This document shows, in pieces, positions 1-7,875 of a stretch of DNA of 24,539 bases. The notes under the pieces are model-generated. The model was not told the origin of the DNA, did no database searches, and was given only the letters and a program-made list of their open reading frames with translations. This DNA is from Paracoccaceae bacterium (lineage in GTDB: Bacteria; Pseudomonadota; Alphaproteobacteria; Rhodobacterales; Rhodobacteraceae), in contig JAFGVZ010000073.1 in NCBI GenBank assembly GCA_016937725.1, positions 1 to 24,539 of the forward strand, in the 5' to 3' direction. The translations under genes were made by a program, and so were the position numbers. Positions within the stretch are counted from its first letter, which is position 1; the number at the start of each line of letters is the position of its first letter.

Positions 1-1
1 C

Positions 2-190
2 AACACATTCGGTTCAACCGTCCGAGAAACAGCCCACCGCTGGCTCAGTGAGAGCGATGGGATCAACAATTCCACCCGCGCAAGATACCGCGTATTCTTG
101 CAAGGTTCGAAGCCTATTCAGGTAACGGCGAAGTCACCAAGATTGACCGCAAGATGGCCTTGGGCTTCATGGATCATCTGAAATTCACCT
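2..190 (+). pseudogene. Frameshifted remnant resembling a tyrosine recombinase core-binding domain
   Basis: No intact gene is present, but two plus-strand frames join into one plausible protein. Frame 2 from the edge reads as a helix with RWLSE followed by STRARYRVF. Near base 95-97 the sense continues in frame 1 as LARFEAYSG, IDRKMALGFMDHL and TLSPKT. This pattern (aromatic helix, Arg-Tyr, then D..ALGF.DHL and a closing LSPKT) resembles the N-terminal SAM-like, core-binding domain of phage/XerC-type integrases. After about base 190 the resemblance stops and no catalytic domain follows, so this is at most a decayed fragment with a one-base frameshift. The frame-1 stop at 283-285 abuts the permease stop on the other strand. 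The call rests on pattern recognition only; it could be chance coding potential. Confidence 0.3.
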
Positions 191-281
191 TGTCGCCAAA
201 GACAGGACTGGCCTGCTGTCGCGCTTTGGCGAAAGATCGCAGTCGTCGCGCAGCTAGGGTGCAAGTCTGGCCAAAACGCGG

Positions 282-1223
282 CTAACGCTCGCCTCTGCGA
301 TAGGGTTGCATGAGCGCTTGCGGGACGCGTGCTTTGCGGGCCATCAGCACAAGCGCCAGTATAGACAAGATATAGGGCAGCATAAGAAAGATCTGGTAGG
401 GCACCCCATCTACCGCAGTTTGCAGCCGCAATTGAAACGCATCGAAAAATGCGAACAATAGCGCTCCCAGCAAAGCCCGCCCGGGCCGCCAGAGCGCAAA
501 GACCACCAGCGCGATACATATCCATCCCCGGCCCTGCACCATCGTCGGGAAGAACGAATTGAAGGCGGCGAGTGTCAGAAATGCCCCGCCCAACCCCATC
601 AACGCCGATCCAGCCATGATCGTGCCGATGCGCAGCAAAATCGGGTCGATCCCTTGCGCATCTACGGCATGCGGGTTCTCGCCCGTCATGCGGATTGCAA
701 GTCCAAGCGGTGTGCGATACAGCACCCATGCAATCACGACCACGAGCACAATGGCCAGATAGGTCGGCGCGGTTTGGTTGAAGACCACTGGGCCAAAGAA
801 CGGAATCTCCGACAAGCCGGGTATCGCGACGGGGCGGAAGGGTTCGATCGTCGGAGGAGAGGTCGAGGTAGGAATAGCCAAGCGAAACACGTAATAGGAA
901 AAGCTGGACGCGAATAGCGTGATGCCAAGGCCCGTGACATGCTGGCTAAGACCCAGTGGCACTGTCATCAGCGCATGAAGCAGCCCGAACATGGCTCCGA
1001 AGAAAGCCGCTGCGGCCAGCCCGGCCCATAAATCGCCACCGGAATAGACTGTTAGCCAACCGATCATGGCACCGAAGGTCATGATCCCTTCGATCCCAAG
1101 GTTCAACACACCCACCCGTTCGCACAGCAACACGCCCAGCGTGCCAAGGATGAAGGGTGTCGCGATGCGAAACATCGCCTCCCACATGCCGACAGAGGCA
1201 AGGATATCCATGATCACGCTCAT
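282..1223 (-). CDS. BMP-type nucleoside/nucleobase ABC transporter permease (NupQ/YufQ-like)
   Basis: Inner-membrane permease of 313 residues, one half of the channel of a basic-membrane-protein (BMP) type importer. It is almost entirely hydrophobic, with about eight or more membrane segments. The family hallmark near residues 35-55 is clear: GVLNLGIEGIMTFGAM, which matches the NLG.EG motif of the BPD_transp_2 superfamily (LivH/RbsC/NupQ). I chose the ATG at 1223 because it overlaps the stop of the upstream permease in an ATGA arrangement, which is typical of translational coupling; the same frame is open upstream to about 1637 but that extension runs through the coding region of the other permease. 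Last gene of the minus-strand ABC operon. The exact substrate cannot be read from the permease; purine or pyrimidine nucleosides or bases fit the family and the neighbouring CodA-like enzyme. Confidence 0.88.
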   Translation of the reverse strand: MSVIMDILASVGMWEAMFRIATPFILGTLGVLLCERVGVLNLGIEGIMTFGAMIGWLTVYSGGDLWAGLAAAAFFGAMFGLLHALMTVPLGLSQHVTGLGITLFASSFSYYVFRLAIPTSTSPPTIEPFRPVAIPGLSEIPFFGPVVFNQTAPTYLAIVLVVVIAWVLYRTPLGLAIRMTGENPHAVDAQGIDPILLRIGTIMAGSALMGLGGAFLTLAAFNSFFPTMVQGRGWICIALVVFALWRPGRALLGALLFAFFDAFQLRLQTAVDGVPYQIFLMLPYILSILALVLMARKARVPQALMQPYRRGER

Positions 1224-2272
1224 CGCCGCACCCGGTATTGTGTCAGGAAAAGTGCCACCAGCATGGTGAGCAAGGACAAGGCTACGGTCACATCTGCAAT
1301 GTAAGACGGGATGCCAAGCGCGCGGCTCATGGAGTCCGCACCAACAAACATGACCGCTGAAAACAGCGCTGCCCCGATGACCCCGATCGGGTTCAGGTTG
1401 GCGAGCATGGCGATGACGATGCCGGAATAGCCATAATTCGGCGACAGGTCGGTCGTGACGTAGCCCTTCACGCCCATCACTTCTATTGCGCCCGCCAGCC
1501 CGGCCAGCCCGCCCGACAGACAGGCGACAAGCGCCAGCGTGCGGCCCAGCGGCACGCCCGCAAAGGCTGCGGCGCGGGCGTTCAGACCCGTGGCGCGTGA
1601 CTGGATCCCGAACACCGTGCGCGACTGGACCCACCAAACCGCAACCGCAAGCCCGAGTGCAATAAGCAAGCCCGCATGCAGCCGAGAGCGTTCCACAAGC
1701 TGTGGCAGAACCGCCGCGTCCGGCACCGGCACCGATTGCGGCCAGCCAAAGGCCAGAGGGTCACGCAGGGCGCCTTCGATCATCAAGGATACAAACAGAA
1801 TGACGATGAAGTTCAACAAAAGTGTTGTTACCACTTCATCGACCCCGAAGCGCAGTTTTAGCGTAACTGGCACCAACAGCAGCACCGCCCCCGCCAAAGC
1901 ACCCACAACAAGGCAGGCGAAGATTGCCACCGGGGCGGGGGCACCGGCCAATCCGGGCACAAGCCCAAAGGCCGTGACCGCCAGCGCCCCCAGATAGAAC
2001 TGCCCCTCTCCGCCGATATTCCAGAGTTTTGCACGAAATGCGACCGCCGCGGCCAACCCTGTCAGGACAAGCGGTGTCGCCCGGGTCAGGGTTTCAGTCA
2101 CTCCAAGGCGCGAGCCGAAGGCACCTTTGAGGATCAGGGCGTAGGCGTCTAGCACATTGGCCCCTGCAATCGCGATCAGCATGCCCGCGATGACCAGTGC
2201 GGCCAATATGGCAATCATCGGCGCAAGAATGTTCAGCGCTGCCGAGTGGGTTTCGCGGCGTTCAAAGCGCAT
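1220..2272 (-). CDS. BMP-type nucleoside/nucleobase ABC transporter permease (NupP/YufP-like)
   Basis: Second permease of the importer, 350 residues, inner membrane. After a short basic N terminus (MRFERRE) come alternating hydrophobic segments. The family motif RAKLWNIGGEGQFYLGA lies near residues 80-97, and GGLAGLAGAIEVMG lies near residue 255. This is the longer partner permease, equivalent to YufP/NupB. It overlaps the ATPase gene by 11 bases upstream and the second permease by 4 bases downstream, so the three genes are almost certainly co-translated. Together with the ATPase and the BMP binding protein it should import a nucleoside or base-like molecule; the substrate is inferred from family and context. 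Confidence 0.88.
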   Translation of the reverse strand: MRFERRETHSAALNILAPMIAILAALVIAGMLIAIAGANVLDAYALILKGAFGSRLGVTETLTRATPLVLTGLAAAVAFRAKLWNIGGEGQFYLGALAVTAFGLVPGLAGAPAPVAIFACLVVGALAGAVLLLVPVTLKLRFGVDEVVTTLLLNFIVILFVSLMIEGALRDPLAFGWPQSVPVPDAAVLPQLVERSRLHAGLLIALGLAVAVWWVQSRTVFGIQSRATGLNARAAAFAGVPLGRTLALVACLSGGLAGLAGAIEVMGVKGYVTTDLSPNYGYSGIVIAMLANLNPIGVIGAALFSAVMFVGADSMSRALGIPSYIADVTVALSLLTMLVALFLTQYRVRR

Positions 2273-3809
2273 CGGTGGCCTCTGTTTCTTGTTCTATTTG
2301 GCGGGCGGTTTCCCAATCGCCTGCCATCATCAGACCCAAGAGCTGCGCATTGGCACGCCCGGCGGGAATCGCCGGGGACAGCCGACCGCCTGCAATGGCA
2401 CGGATACGGTCTGACAGTGCGATCACCTCGTCCAGATCTTCCGAGATCAGCAACACCGCTGCCCCGCGGTCGCGTGCGTCGATCAAGCGGCGATGGACGC
2501 CCGCAATAGCCCCTTCGTCCAGGCCCCGGCTTGGTTGGGCCGCAAGAAGGATGGACGGCCCGGCTTCCAACACCCGGCCCAAGATAAGCTTTTGCATATT
2601 GCCGCCGGACAGAAGCCGGACACGGCTGGTAACGCGCGCACCGCGCACGTCATATTCGGCTAATAGGCGTTCTGTGACCGCCCGCGCCGCGCCGCGCCGG
2701 ATAATCCCATGTTTTGCAAAATCAGGCGACCACAGGCGTTCCAAGATGACGTTTTCCCATGTTTCCATATCGCCCAAGACGCCCTCGGCATGGCGGTCTT
2801 CCGGTATGCGGCCAATGCCGGCAGCGATGGCATGGGGCACATCATGGCGCGGCAGGCTGTCGCCGCGGACCCGCAATGCGCCCCGGTCGGGCGGATAGAG
2901 CCCAGAGACAATTCCTGCGAGCGTGGTCTGCCCGTTGCCAGAGACTCCGATAATGCCCAGCGTTTCGCCTGCGCGCAGCCGAAAGCTGACACCATTCAGC
3001 GCCGCGCCGCCGCGCCCGGACAGGTGCAGATCATCCGCTTCCAGAAGCACAGCGCCGGGGCGGGCAGGGGGGCGTTGCGGGCGCTCTACCTTGTGGCCAA
3101 CCATCAATTCTGCCAGCTCTTCTTTGCTGGTGTCGCGCGTTGCGCGTTCGGCCACGATACGCCCGCCACGCAGCACCACAACCCGATCAGAGGCCGACAT
3201 CACCTCGTTCAATTTGTGCGAGATGAAGATGATCGACAGCCCTTTGGCCGCCATGTCGCGTAGCGTGGAGAACAATTGTTCGGCCTGCTGCGTGGTCAAC
3301 ACGGCTGTCGGTTCGTCCAGAATCAGAACGCTTGCGTCGTTGTAGAGCGCCTTCAAGATCTCGACCCGCTGGCATTCGCCAACCGAAAGTTCGGCGATGC
3401 GCGCATCTGGGTCCACCGGCAGGCCGAAGCGGTCGGCAAGCTGGGTCAGACGCCGCCGCGCCGCCGCGCGGTCGGAGCGCAACCGCCAAAGCGGTTCGGT
3501 CCCGGTCATAACGTTTTCAAGCACCGTCATGTTGGCGGCCAGCGCGAAATGCTGATGCACCATGCCCACGCCCGCCTTGATCGCGGCACGCGATTTGCCG
3601 GGTGGCAAGGTTCGGCCATGCACCCGCACACTGCCCGCATCTGCGGTATAATGGCCGAACAAGATGGACATCAGCGTCGTTTTGCCTGCGCCATTCTCGC
3701 CCAGAAGCGCCACGATCTCGCCGCGCTCCAGGTGCAGCGAGATAGCATCATTGGCAAGTGTCGCGCCGAAGCGTTTGGTGATCCTGTCCAGCTCCAGAAC
3801 GCGCGTCAT
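2262..3809 (-). CDS. BMP-type ABC transporter ATPase with two ABC domains (YufO/NupO-like)
   Basis: Cytoplasmic ATPase of 515 residues made of two ABC domains in tandem. Domain 1 has an intact Walker A (GENGAGKTT, residues 37-45), a signature LSVGE and Walker B ILDEPTAVL. Domain 2 is degenerate in the way usual for this sugar/nucleoside subfamily: the Walker A lysine is replaced (GVSGNGQTT) and Walker B reads LLAAQPSRGLD, while the signature LSGGNMQK is retained. So one ATP site is probably catalytic and the other mainly structural. I prefer the ATG at 3809 over an in-frame GTG six bases upstream, because a GAGGGG ribosome-binding site sits just before the ATG. That site lies inside a stem-loop in the gap after the binding-protein gene. 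Overlaps the next permease by 11 bases. Confidence 0.9.
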   Translation of the reverse strand: MTRVLELDRITKRFGATLANDAISLHLERGEIVALLGENGAGKTTLMSILFGHYTADAGSVRVHGRTLPPGKSRAAIKAGVGMVHQHFALAANMTVLENVMTGTEPLWRLRSDRAAARRRLTQLADRFGLPVDPDARIAELSVGECQRVEILKALYNDASVLILDEPTAVLTTQQAEQLFSTLRDMAAKGLSIIFISHKLNEVMSASDRVVVLRGGRIVAERATRDTSKEELAELMVGHKVERPQRPPARPGAVLLEADDLHLSGRGGAALNGVSFRLRAGETLGIIGVSGNGQTTLAGIVSGLYPPDRGALRVRGDSLPRHDVPHAIAAGIGRIPEDRHAEGVLGDMETWENVILERLWSPDFAKHGIIRRGAARAVTERLLAEYDVRGARVTSRVRLLSGGNMQKLILGRVLEAGPSILLAAQPSRGLDEGAIAGVHRRLIDARDRGAAVLLISEDLDEVIALSDRIRAIAGGRLSPAIPAGRANAQLLGLMMAGDWETARQIEQETEATDAL

Positions 3810-3810
3810 C

Positions 3811-3832
3811 CCCACCCCTCAAAAAGGGTGGG
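3811..3832 (-). promoter_or_regulatory. Intercistronic stem-loop covering the ATPase ribosome-binding site
   Basis: Seven-base perfect stem CCCACCC (3811-3817) / GGGTGGG (3826-3832) with an eight-base loop. In the minus-strand transcript it falls between the BMP binding-protein stop and the ATPase start, and the 3' arm contains the G-rich ribosome-binding site of the ATPase. It may lower expression of the transporter core relative to the binding protein or protect the upstream message. Structure seen; function inferred. Confidence 0.45.
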
Positions 3833-3852
3833 CCGCGGCGCAAGGTGCTGCA

Positions 3853-4845
3853 TCAGGCAGGCTCGTCGAAATTTCGCGGAACCTCGAACTCGCCCGCCTT
3901 GATGGCGGCGCGGACTTCTTCCATTTCTGCCACGGCCTCGGCCGGGACCATGCTGGCCACGAAAGACACGTCGTTCCCACCATCCTTCATCAGGCTAAGC
4001 GGCGTATAGTTCTTGCCCACAGGGTTACCTGCAACCGCATCAGCCAGCGCCGCATCCACAAGCGGGCGGAAGAACCATAGTGCATTGGCAAAAACGGTTT
4101 CGGGGTAGCGCGGCGTGTAGTCGATCATCGACCCGATGGCAGGGATACCGCGTTCTTGCGCCGCATCCGCCGTGCCGATACGCTCGCCGAACAGAATGTC
4201 GGCCCCGGCATCAATTTGCGCCAACCCTGCTTCGCGCGCCTTGGGCGGATCAAAGAAAGTGCCGATAAAGCTGACCAGATGCTGTGCGTCAGGGTTGGTG
4301 CGCTTCACACCATCGGCAAAGCCATTGATGACCATGTTGACCTCTGGAATCGGGATGGCCCCGACCGAACCGACGATCCCGGTCTGGGTCATGCGACCCG
4401 CCAGCATTCCCGCCAGATAGGCCGCTTCCCAGTTCCAGGTGCCGAACACGCCAAAATTATCGCCCGACGCCTCGCCCGACGATCCCATCAGGAAGGCCGT
4501 ATCGGGGTAATCTGCGGCGACTTGGCGCGCTTCGCGCTCGACCGCATAGGATTCGCCCACGATCAGAACATTTCCGGCTTCGGCATATTCGCGCATGGCG
4601 CGCGGGTAATCGGTGCCTGACACCCCTTCAGAGAAGGTGTATTCGATGACCCCTTCGGCATCGGCGGCGACCATGGCCGCGTGCAGGACCGAGTTCCACG
4701 CGTTCTCGACCGGCGAGGCATGAATGCCTGCCAATTTGACCGGCGCGGCTTGCGCCCGCAGGATCGACGGCGCGGCAAGGGTGCTGATCCCCAAAGCGGC
4801 CCCGGTCGTCAACAGGCGGCGGCGGTTCATAATGAAGCGGGTCAT
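3853..4845 (-). CDS. BMP-family substrate-binding protein of ABC transporter (Tat-type signal)
   Basis: Periplasmic binding protein of the BMP/Med family, 330 residues from the ATG at 4845, which has AGGAG eight bases upstream; an upstream in-frame ATG at 4923 lacks this. The N terminus carries NRRRLLTTG followed by a hydrophobic stretch and SILRAQA, a twin-arginine-type signal peptide with a likely cut near residue 33; there is no lipobox Cys. The mature protein shows typical BMP motifs: GVSGTDYP, GSSGEASGDNFGVF, the aromatic WNWEAAYLAGMLAG segment, and FFDPPKAREAGLAQIDAGADI. This family (PnrA/TmpC, NupA, Med) binds nucleosides and related purines. It is first in the minus-strand operon and is followed by a 43-base gap with a stem-loop and then the ATPase. 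A nucleobase or nucleoside substrate is the best inference; it is not proven by sequence. Confidence 0.9.
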   Translation of the reverse strand: MTRFIMNRRRLLTTGAALGISTLAAPSILRAQAAPVKLAGIHASPVENAWNSVLHAAMVAADAEGVIEYTFSEGVSGTDYPRAMREYAEAGNVLIVGESYAVEREARQVAADYPDTAFLMGSSGEASGDNFGVFGTWNWEAAYLAGMLAGRMTQTGIVGSVGAIPIPEVNMVINGFADGVKRTNPDAQHLVSFIGTFFDPPKAREAGLAQIDAGADILFGERIGTADAAQERGIPAIGSMIDYTPRYPETVFANALWFFRPLVDAALADAVAGNPVGKNYTPLSLMKDGGNDVSFVASMVPAEAVAEMEEVRAAIKAGEFEVPRNFDEPA

Positions 4846-4922
4846 GGCAAACACTCCTTGTTGGCGGTCGAATCGTGGCCGCGACGGTTTATTTTGTCCG
4901 AGTGTGACTCTCCGATGAGCCA

Positions 4923-4951
4923 AGTCTAGCAGAGCGGCCCCGCACGGCCAA
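4923..4951 (-). promoter_or_regulatory. Candidate sigma-70 promoter of the BMP transporter operon
   Basis: On the minus strand TTGGCC (4951-4946) and TAGACT (4928-4923) are separated by exactly 17 bases. Each box matches the sigma-70 consensus at four of six positions. It would give a leader of about 70 bases before the binding-protein ATG. Weak but well spaced; prediction only. Confidence 0.35.
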
Positions 4952-4983
4952 GAAATGCTTACTTTTCGGGCACTTTGCGCTCA

Positions 4984-5006
4984 TTGCGCCCCATAATTGG
5001 GCGCAA
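4984..5006 (-). other. Stem-loop downstream of the CodA-like gene
   Basis: Perfect eight-base inverted repeat TTGCGCCC (4984-4991) / GGGCGCAA (4999-5006) with a seven-base loop, eight bases after the stop of the amidohydrolase. No T run follows on the minus strand, so it is not a classic intrinsic terminator. It may be a terminator, a message-protecting hairpin, or an operator for the transporter promoter that lies about 35 bases further on. Confidence 0.4.
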
Positions 5007-5013
5007 GCCGCGC

Positions 5014-6309
5014 TCAAGTCAGCGCATCGGGCGCATAATCGGCCGGAACAATGCTGTCTGGGCGCCCTTCGATGGCCAAGCTGCTTCGCTCCGGGGCGGT
5101 TTCGGCAATGACTTTACCACGCCGAATGACCTTCAGGCGAACAGGACGCAGGCGGATCGCCTCGGCCGGGTCACGGGCCTGAAGCAGCACCATATCGGCG
5201 TGGCAGCCGGGCTCCAGCCCGTAACCCTCCAGGCCCAGAACCTGCGCCGGAACCGTTGTGACCGCATCGAACAGCTTCGCCTTGTCCGCGACAGAGCCCA
5301 TCTGCGTGGCATGCACGGCCATATGCGCGACATCCAACAGATCGCCAGACCCCATCGAATACCATGGGTCGAGCACGCAATCCTGCCCCAGTGCCACGGG
5401 TATCCCTGCGTCCAGCATTTCTGGGATGCGTGTCAGGCCGCGCCGTTTGGGATATGTATCGTGACGGCCTTGCAGCATCATGTTGATGAGCGGGTTCGGG
5501 ATTGCGGCCATCCCGGCCTCTGCCATCAGGGGCAGAAGCTTGGACACATAGTAATTATCCATCGAATGCATGGACGTCAGATGCGAGCCCGCCACCCGTC
5601 CTTGCAACCCGAAACGAACGGTTTGCGCGGCGAGCGTTTCGACATGGCGTGACATGGGGTCGTCGGTTTCATCGCAATGCATATCAACACGCAAACCGCG
5701 ATCCGCCGCAATCCGGCACAAGGCTTCGACCGAGGCGCGGCCTTCGTCCATCGTGCGCTCGAAATGCGGGATGCCACCAACGACATCGACCCCCATATCC
5801 AGCGCGCGCAGCAGGGCATCTTCGGCCTCTGCGCAGCGGTAAAACCCGTCTTGCGGAAAGCCCACAAGTTGAAGGTCAAGATAGGGCGCGACCCGGGCGC
5901 GCACTTCCAGCAGCGCTTCGACAGTAACCAGCTTTGGGTCGGACACATCGACATGGCTGCGCACCGCCAAAAGCCCCTTGGAAACGGCGAGATCACAATA
6001 GCGCATGGCGCGCTCGACCACGGCATCGACCGTCAGCGTCGGGCGTAATTCGCCCCAGAGCGCAATCCCCTCTAGAAGCGTGCCGGAAACGTTCATCCGC
6101 GGCAGACCCAGCGAAAGCGTGGCATCCATGTGGAAATGGGGATCTACAAAGGGCGGGGTCAGCAGGTAACCTTCGGCCTCGATTACCTTGTGCGCGGCGG
6201 CTTCCAACGCAGGCGCTACGGTGACGATCCGCCCGTCGCGTATGGCTATATCCTGATTGCGCCGACCGTCCGGCAAGGATGCGCCACGGATCAACAGGTC
6301 AAACATCAT
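5014..6309 (-). CDS. CodA-type cytosine deaminase / related amidohydrolase
   Basis: Cytoplasmic metal-dependent amidohydrolase of 431 residues, collinear with E. coli CodA. Metal and active-site residues are recognisable: PHFHMD (the HxH pair), VGFPQDG (CodA Gln156), HCDETDD (His214, Glu217), SHLTSMHS (His246), LQGRHDTYPKRRG, and GQDCVLDPWY with the metal-binding Asp313 equivalent. The next residue, Asp314 in CodA, is Cys here, and His312 is Gln. Asp314 shapes substrate choice in CodA, so the true substrate may be cytosine, isoguanine or another cyclic amidine. The product releases ammonium. It reads in the same direction as, and upstream of, the BMP importer, which probably supplies its substrate. 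Start: ATG 6309 or 6306, weak GGCGAG upstream. Fold and chemistry are certain; the exact substrate is not. Confidence 0.85.
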   Translation of the reverse strand: MMFDLLIRGASLPDGRRNQDIAIRDGRIVTVAPALEAAAHKVIEAEGYLLTPPFVDPHFHMDATLSLGLPRMNVSGTLLEGIALWGELRPTLTVDAVVERAMRYCDLAVSKGLLAVRSHVDVSDPKLVTVEALLEVRARVAPYLDLQLVGFPQDGFYRCAEAEDALLRALDMGVDVVGGIPHFERTMDEGRASVEALCRIAADRGLRVDMHCDETDDPMSRHVETLAAQTVRFGLQGRVAGSHLTSMHSMDNYYVSKLLPLMAEAGMAAIPNPLINMMLQGRHDTYPKRRGLTRIPEMLDAGIPVALGQDCVLDPWYSMGSGDLLDVAHMAVHATQMGSVADKAKLFDAVTTVPAQVLGLEGYGLEPGCHADMVLLQARDPAEAIRLRPVRLKVIRRGKVIAETAPERSSLAIEGRPDSIVPADYAPDALT

Positions 6310-6720
6310 GCAAACTCGCCTTGGATCAGATGTGATCGGACGCCACCAGCGGCCATGCCACCACCGACCCGATCATCGCTGCCCGCAAGTTAATGATTTG
6401 CTTCGTCTTCTCGTCAAGCGATTTCCCGGTGACACTTGGGTCTTTGAACCAAAGCTGACGGATTTTGACCAAAGGTGTGCAAATACCCGCGGCCCGATCG
6501 ACAAGCCCCCGCGCGCGCCAAACCAGAACTCCAAACTGAATTGGACCCGGGCATGAAAAGCACGCCATACACCGAAAGCGCCAGCTTCTTTTTCCATCGC
6601 ACCAGAGCGATCTTCGAAGCTTACAGTGATCGTTGTCCAAAGTCGTAGTCGACTGTCAGTCGGAAATACGGGGTCATTCTGGCCTTGTGGCGTGAAACGA
6701 TCGAGACCACTGATTGCGTG

Positions 6721-6749
6721 TTGACCTCAACGGTTCTGACCGCTCTAAA
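6721..6749 (+). promoter_or_regulatory. Candidate sigma-70 promoter upstream of the XRE-cupin regulator
   Basis: TTGACC (6721-6726, five of six consensus) is separated by exactly 17 bases from TCTAAA (6744-6749, four of six). It could drive the 6770-7042 frame and the regulator at 7043 as one message with a long leader. Prediction only. Confidence 0.35.
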
Positions 6750-6769
6750 GCATCGGTGCAGAATGCCAT

Positions 6770-7042
6770 ATGCGTTTGAAATGGCGACACGGTGGGGCGC
6801 CGATGCTTTTCGGAATAGATGACCCCCTGGTGCACAATGGGCCCGAGGTTACCATCCGCGAAGGCAAAGCGCGCTCAATCGTATTCGGCTCGGTTTTGGA
6901 TTGGTTTACGGTTAATCAAGCAACGCGGGTCGAAAGCTTGGGCGCGTCAGGGCAGTTTGGGCACCAAAGGGCAAAGCCCGACCTGCGATTGCCGATCCTA
7001 GCACGAAAGAAGGGCCAAGCGCGTGATCAACCAGAAAGCTGA
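6770..7042 (+). CDS. Unrecognised 90-residue reading frame before the regulator
   Basis: Possible small gene of 90 residues, not matched to any family I know. For it: a promoter-like pair ends 20 bases upstream, and its stop codon is immediately followed by the ATG of the XRE-cupin gene, an arrangement that would allow translational coupling. Against it: no clear ribosome-binding site, an unremarkable composition, no domain or signal sequence, and a basic tail without structure. It may simply be the untranslated leader of the regulator. Confidence 0.2.
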   Translation: MRLKWRHGGAPMLFGIDDPLVHNGPEVTIREGKARSIVFGSVLDWFTVNQATRVESLGASGQFGHQRAKPDLRLPILARKKGQARDQPES

Positions 7043-7678
7043 ATGATGGTCGAAAAAGGCAAGTTGCAACAAAACCCTCATGCCGTCAAAGAGCAGCGGG
7101 AAAAGAACCTAGAGGTCGCCATCGGACGCCAGGTGCGCGAACTGAGAAAGCGCCAGCGGATGACCGGAGCTGATTTGGCGGCGCAAACCGGCCTCTCGGT
7201 GGGGATGCTGTCAAAAATCGAGAATGGTGTGATTTCCGCCTCTTTGAACACAATTTCTGCGCTGGCGAATGGTCTGCGTGTGCCGCTGGTTCAGCTTTTC
7301 GCGGGCTTCGAAGAAGAACGTGGCTGTATGCATGTCAAAGCCGGGCAGGGGGCCGAGATTGACAGGGAAGGCACCCGCTCCGGGCATCAATACAAACTTT
7401 TAGGGCATATCGGATCAAACAATTCCGGTGTTGTGGTGGAGCCTTACCTAATCACGCTAAGCAGCACGTCTGACAGGTTCCCAGCCTTTCAGCATGAGGG
7501 GATCGAGTTCCTCTATATGCTACAGGGTCGCGTAAACTACCGTCATGGCGACAAGTTGTATCTGCTAGAGCCAGGGGACTCGCTATTGTTCGATGCCGAT
7601 GCACTGCATGGCCCGGAAGAGTTGATTGAGATACCGGCCTTGTATTTGTCGGTTATCACCTATCCCCAAGCCCGCTGA
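7043..7678 (+). CDS. XRE-family transcriptional regulator with C-terminal cupin domain
   Basis: Cytoplasmic DNA-binding regulator of 211 residues. A helix-turn-helix of the Cro/XRE type spans about residues 30-86 (VRELRKRQRMTGADLAAQTG, then LSVGMLSKIENG). A cupin_2 fold follows at about residues 135-205, with HEGIEFLYMLQG and LEPGDSLLFDADALHG. Cupin domains in this class usually sense a small ligand. Two ATG codons are adjacent (7043, 7046); neither has a strong ribosome-binding site. The gene lies 197 bases upstream of mgsA on the same strand, so it is a candidate regulator of the N-methylglutamate pathway. Similar XRE-cupin proteins regulate polyamine, amino-acid and methylated-amine genes, but the ligand here is unknown. 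Confidence 0.85.
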   Translation: MMVEKGKLQQNPHAVKEQREKNLEVAIGRQVRELRKRQRMTGADLAAQTGLSVGMLSKIENGVISASLNTISALANGLRVPLVQLFAGFEEERGCMHVKAGQGAEIDREGTRSGHQYKLLGHIGSNNSGVVVEPYLITLSSTSDRFPAFQHEGIEFLYMLQGRVNYRHGDKLYLLEPGDSLLFDADALHGPEELIEIPALYLSVITYPQAR

Positions 7679-7791
7679 GATTTCCCGTTGTGCTTATTTG
7701 AGCAGCGTTTTGGTGGTGATCTGCAAAAATTCCGCTCAATAAATGGGCTCTTTCCGTGTCGCCCACTCAAATCTCTCCGGGCGTCGTGTGG

Positions 7792-7823
7792 TTTCTTGAA
7801 AAGAAAATAGATTTCTCTGTAGT
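7792..7823 (+). promoter_or_regulatory. Promoter/operator region of the mgs-gmaS operon
   Basis: TTGAAA (7796-7801) lies 16 bases before TGTAGT (7818-7823), a plausible -35/-10 pair giving a leader of about 45 bases. Between the boxes is an inverted repeat AGAAA-N5-TTTCT (7802-7816). TTTCTT-N3-AAGAAA (7792-7806) overlaps the -35 box. The same AGAAA-N5-TTTCT followed by TGTAG recurs upstream of mgdA, so this is likely a binding site shared by the two methylamine units. Confidence 0.45.
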
Positions 7824-7875
7824 GATGAAGTGACGGCGAGACATCGGCGGAATCGCATCCATCACGGGGGACTCT

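Larger units (their letters stand above)
6310..7042. other. Gene-poor interval without a recognisable gene
   Basis: About 730 bases between the divergent CodA-like gene and the XRE-cupin regulator. I recognise no protein family, RNA gene or clear insertion-sequence end here. A plus-strand reading frame of 90 codons (6770-7042) begins about 20 bases after a well-spaced promoter-like pair and stops directly before the regulator ATG, but its translation (ends RKKGQARDQPES) resembles nothing I know. A minus-strand frame (about 6326-6640) ends in a hydrophobic AAMIGSVVAWPLVA segment and is also unrecognised. The base composition is more mixed than in the flanking genes, compatible with decayed or acquired DNA. 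Confidence 0.5.

Noticed and set aside
1223..1637. Longer start for the second BMP permease, giving 451 residues
   Set aside because: The added 138 residues are out-of-frame reading of the other permease; the ATG at 1223 overlaps the upstream stop and gives the usual family length.
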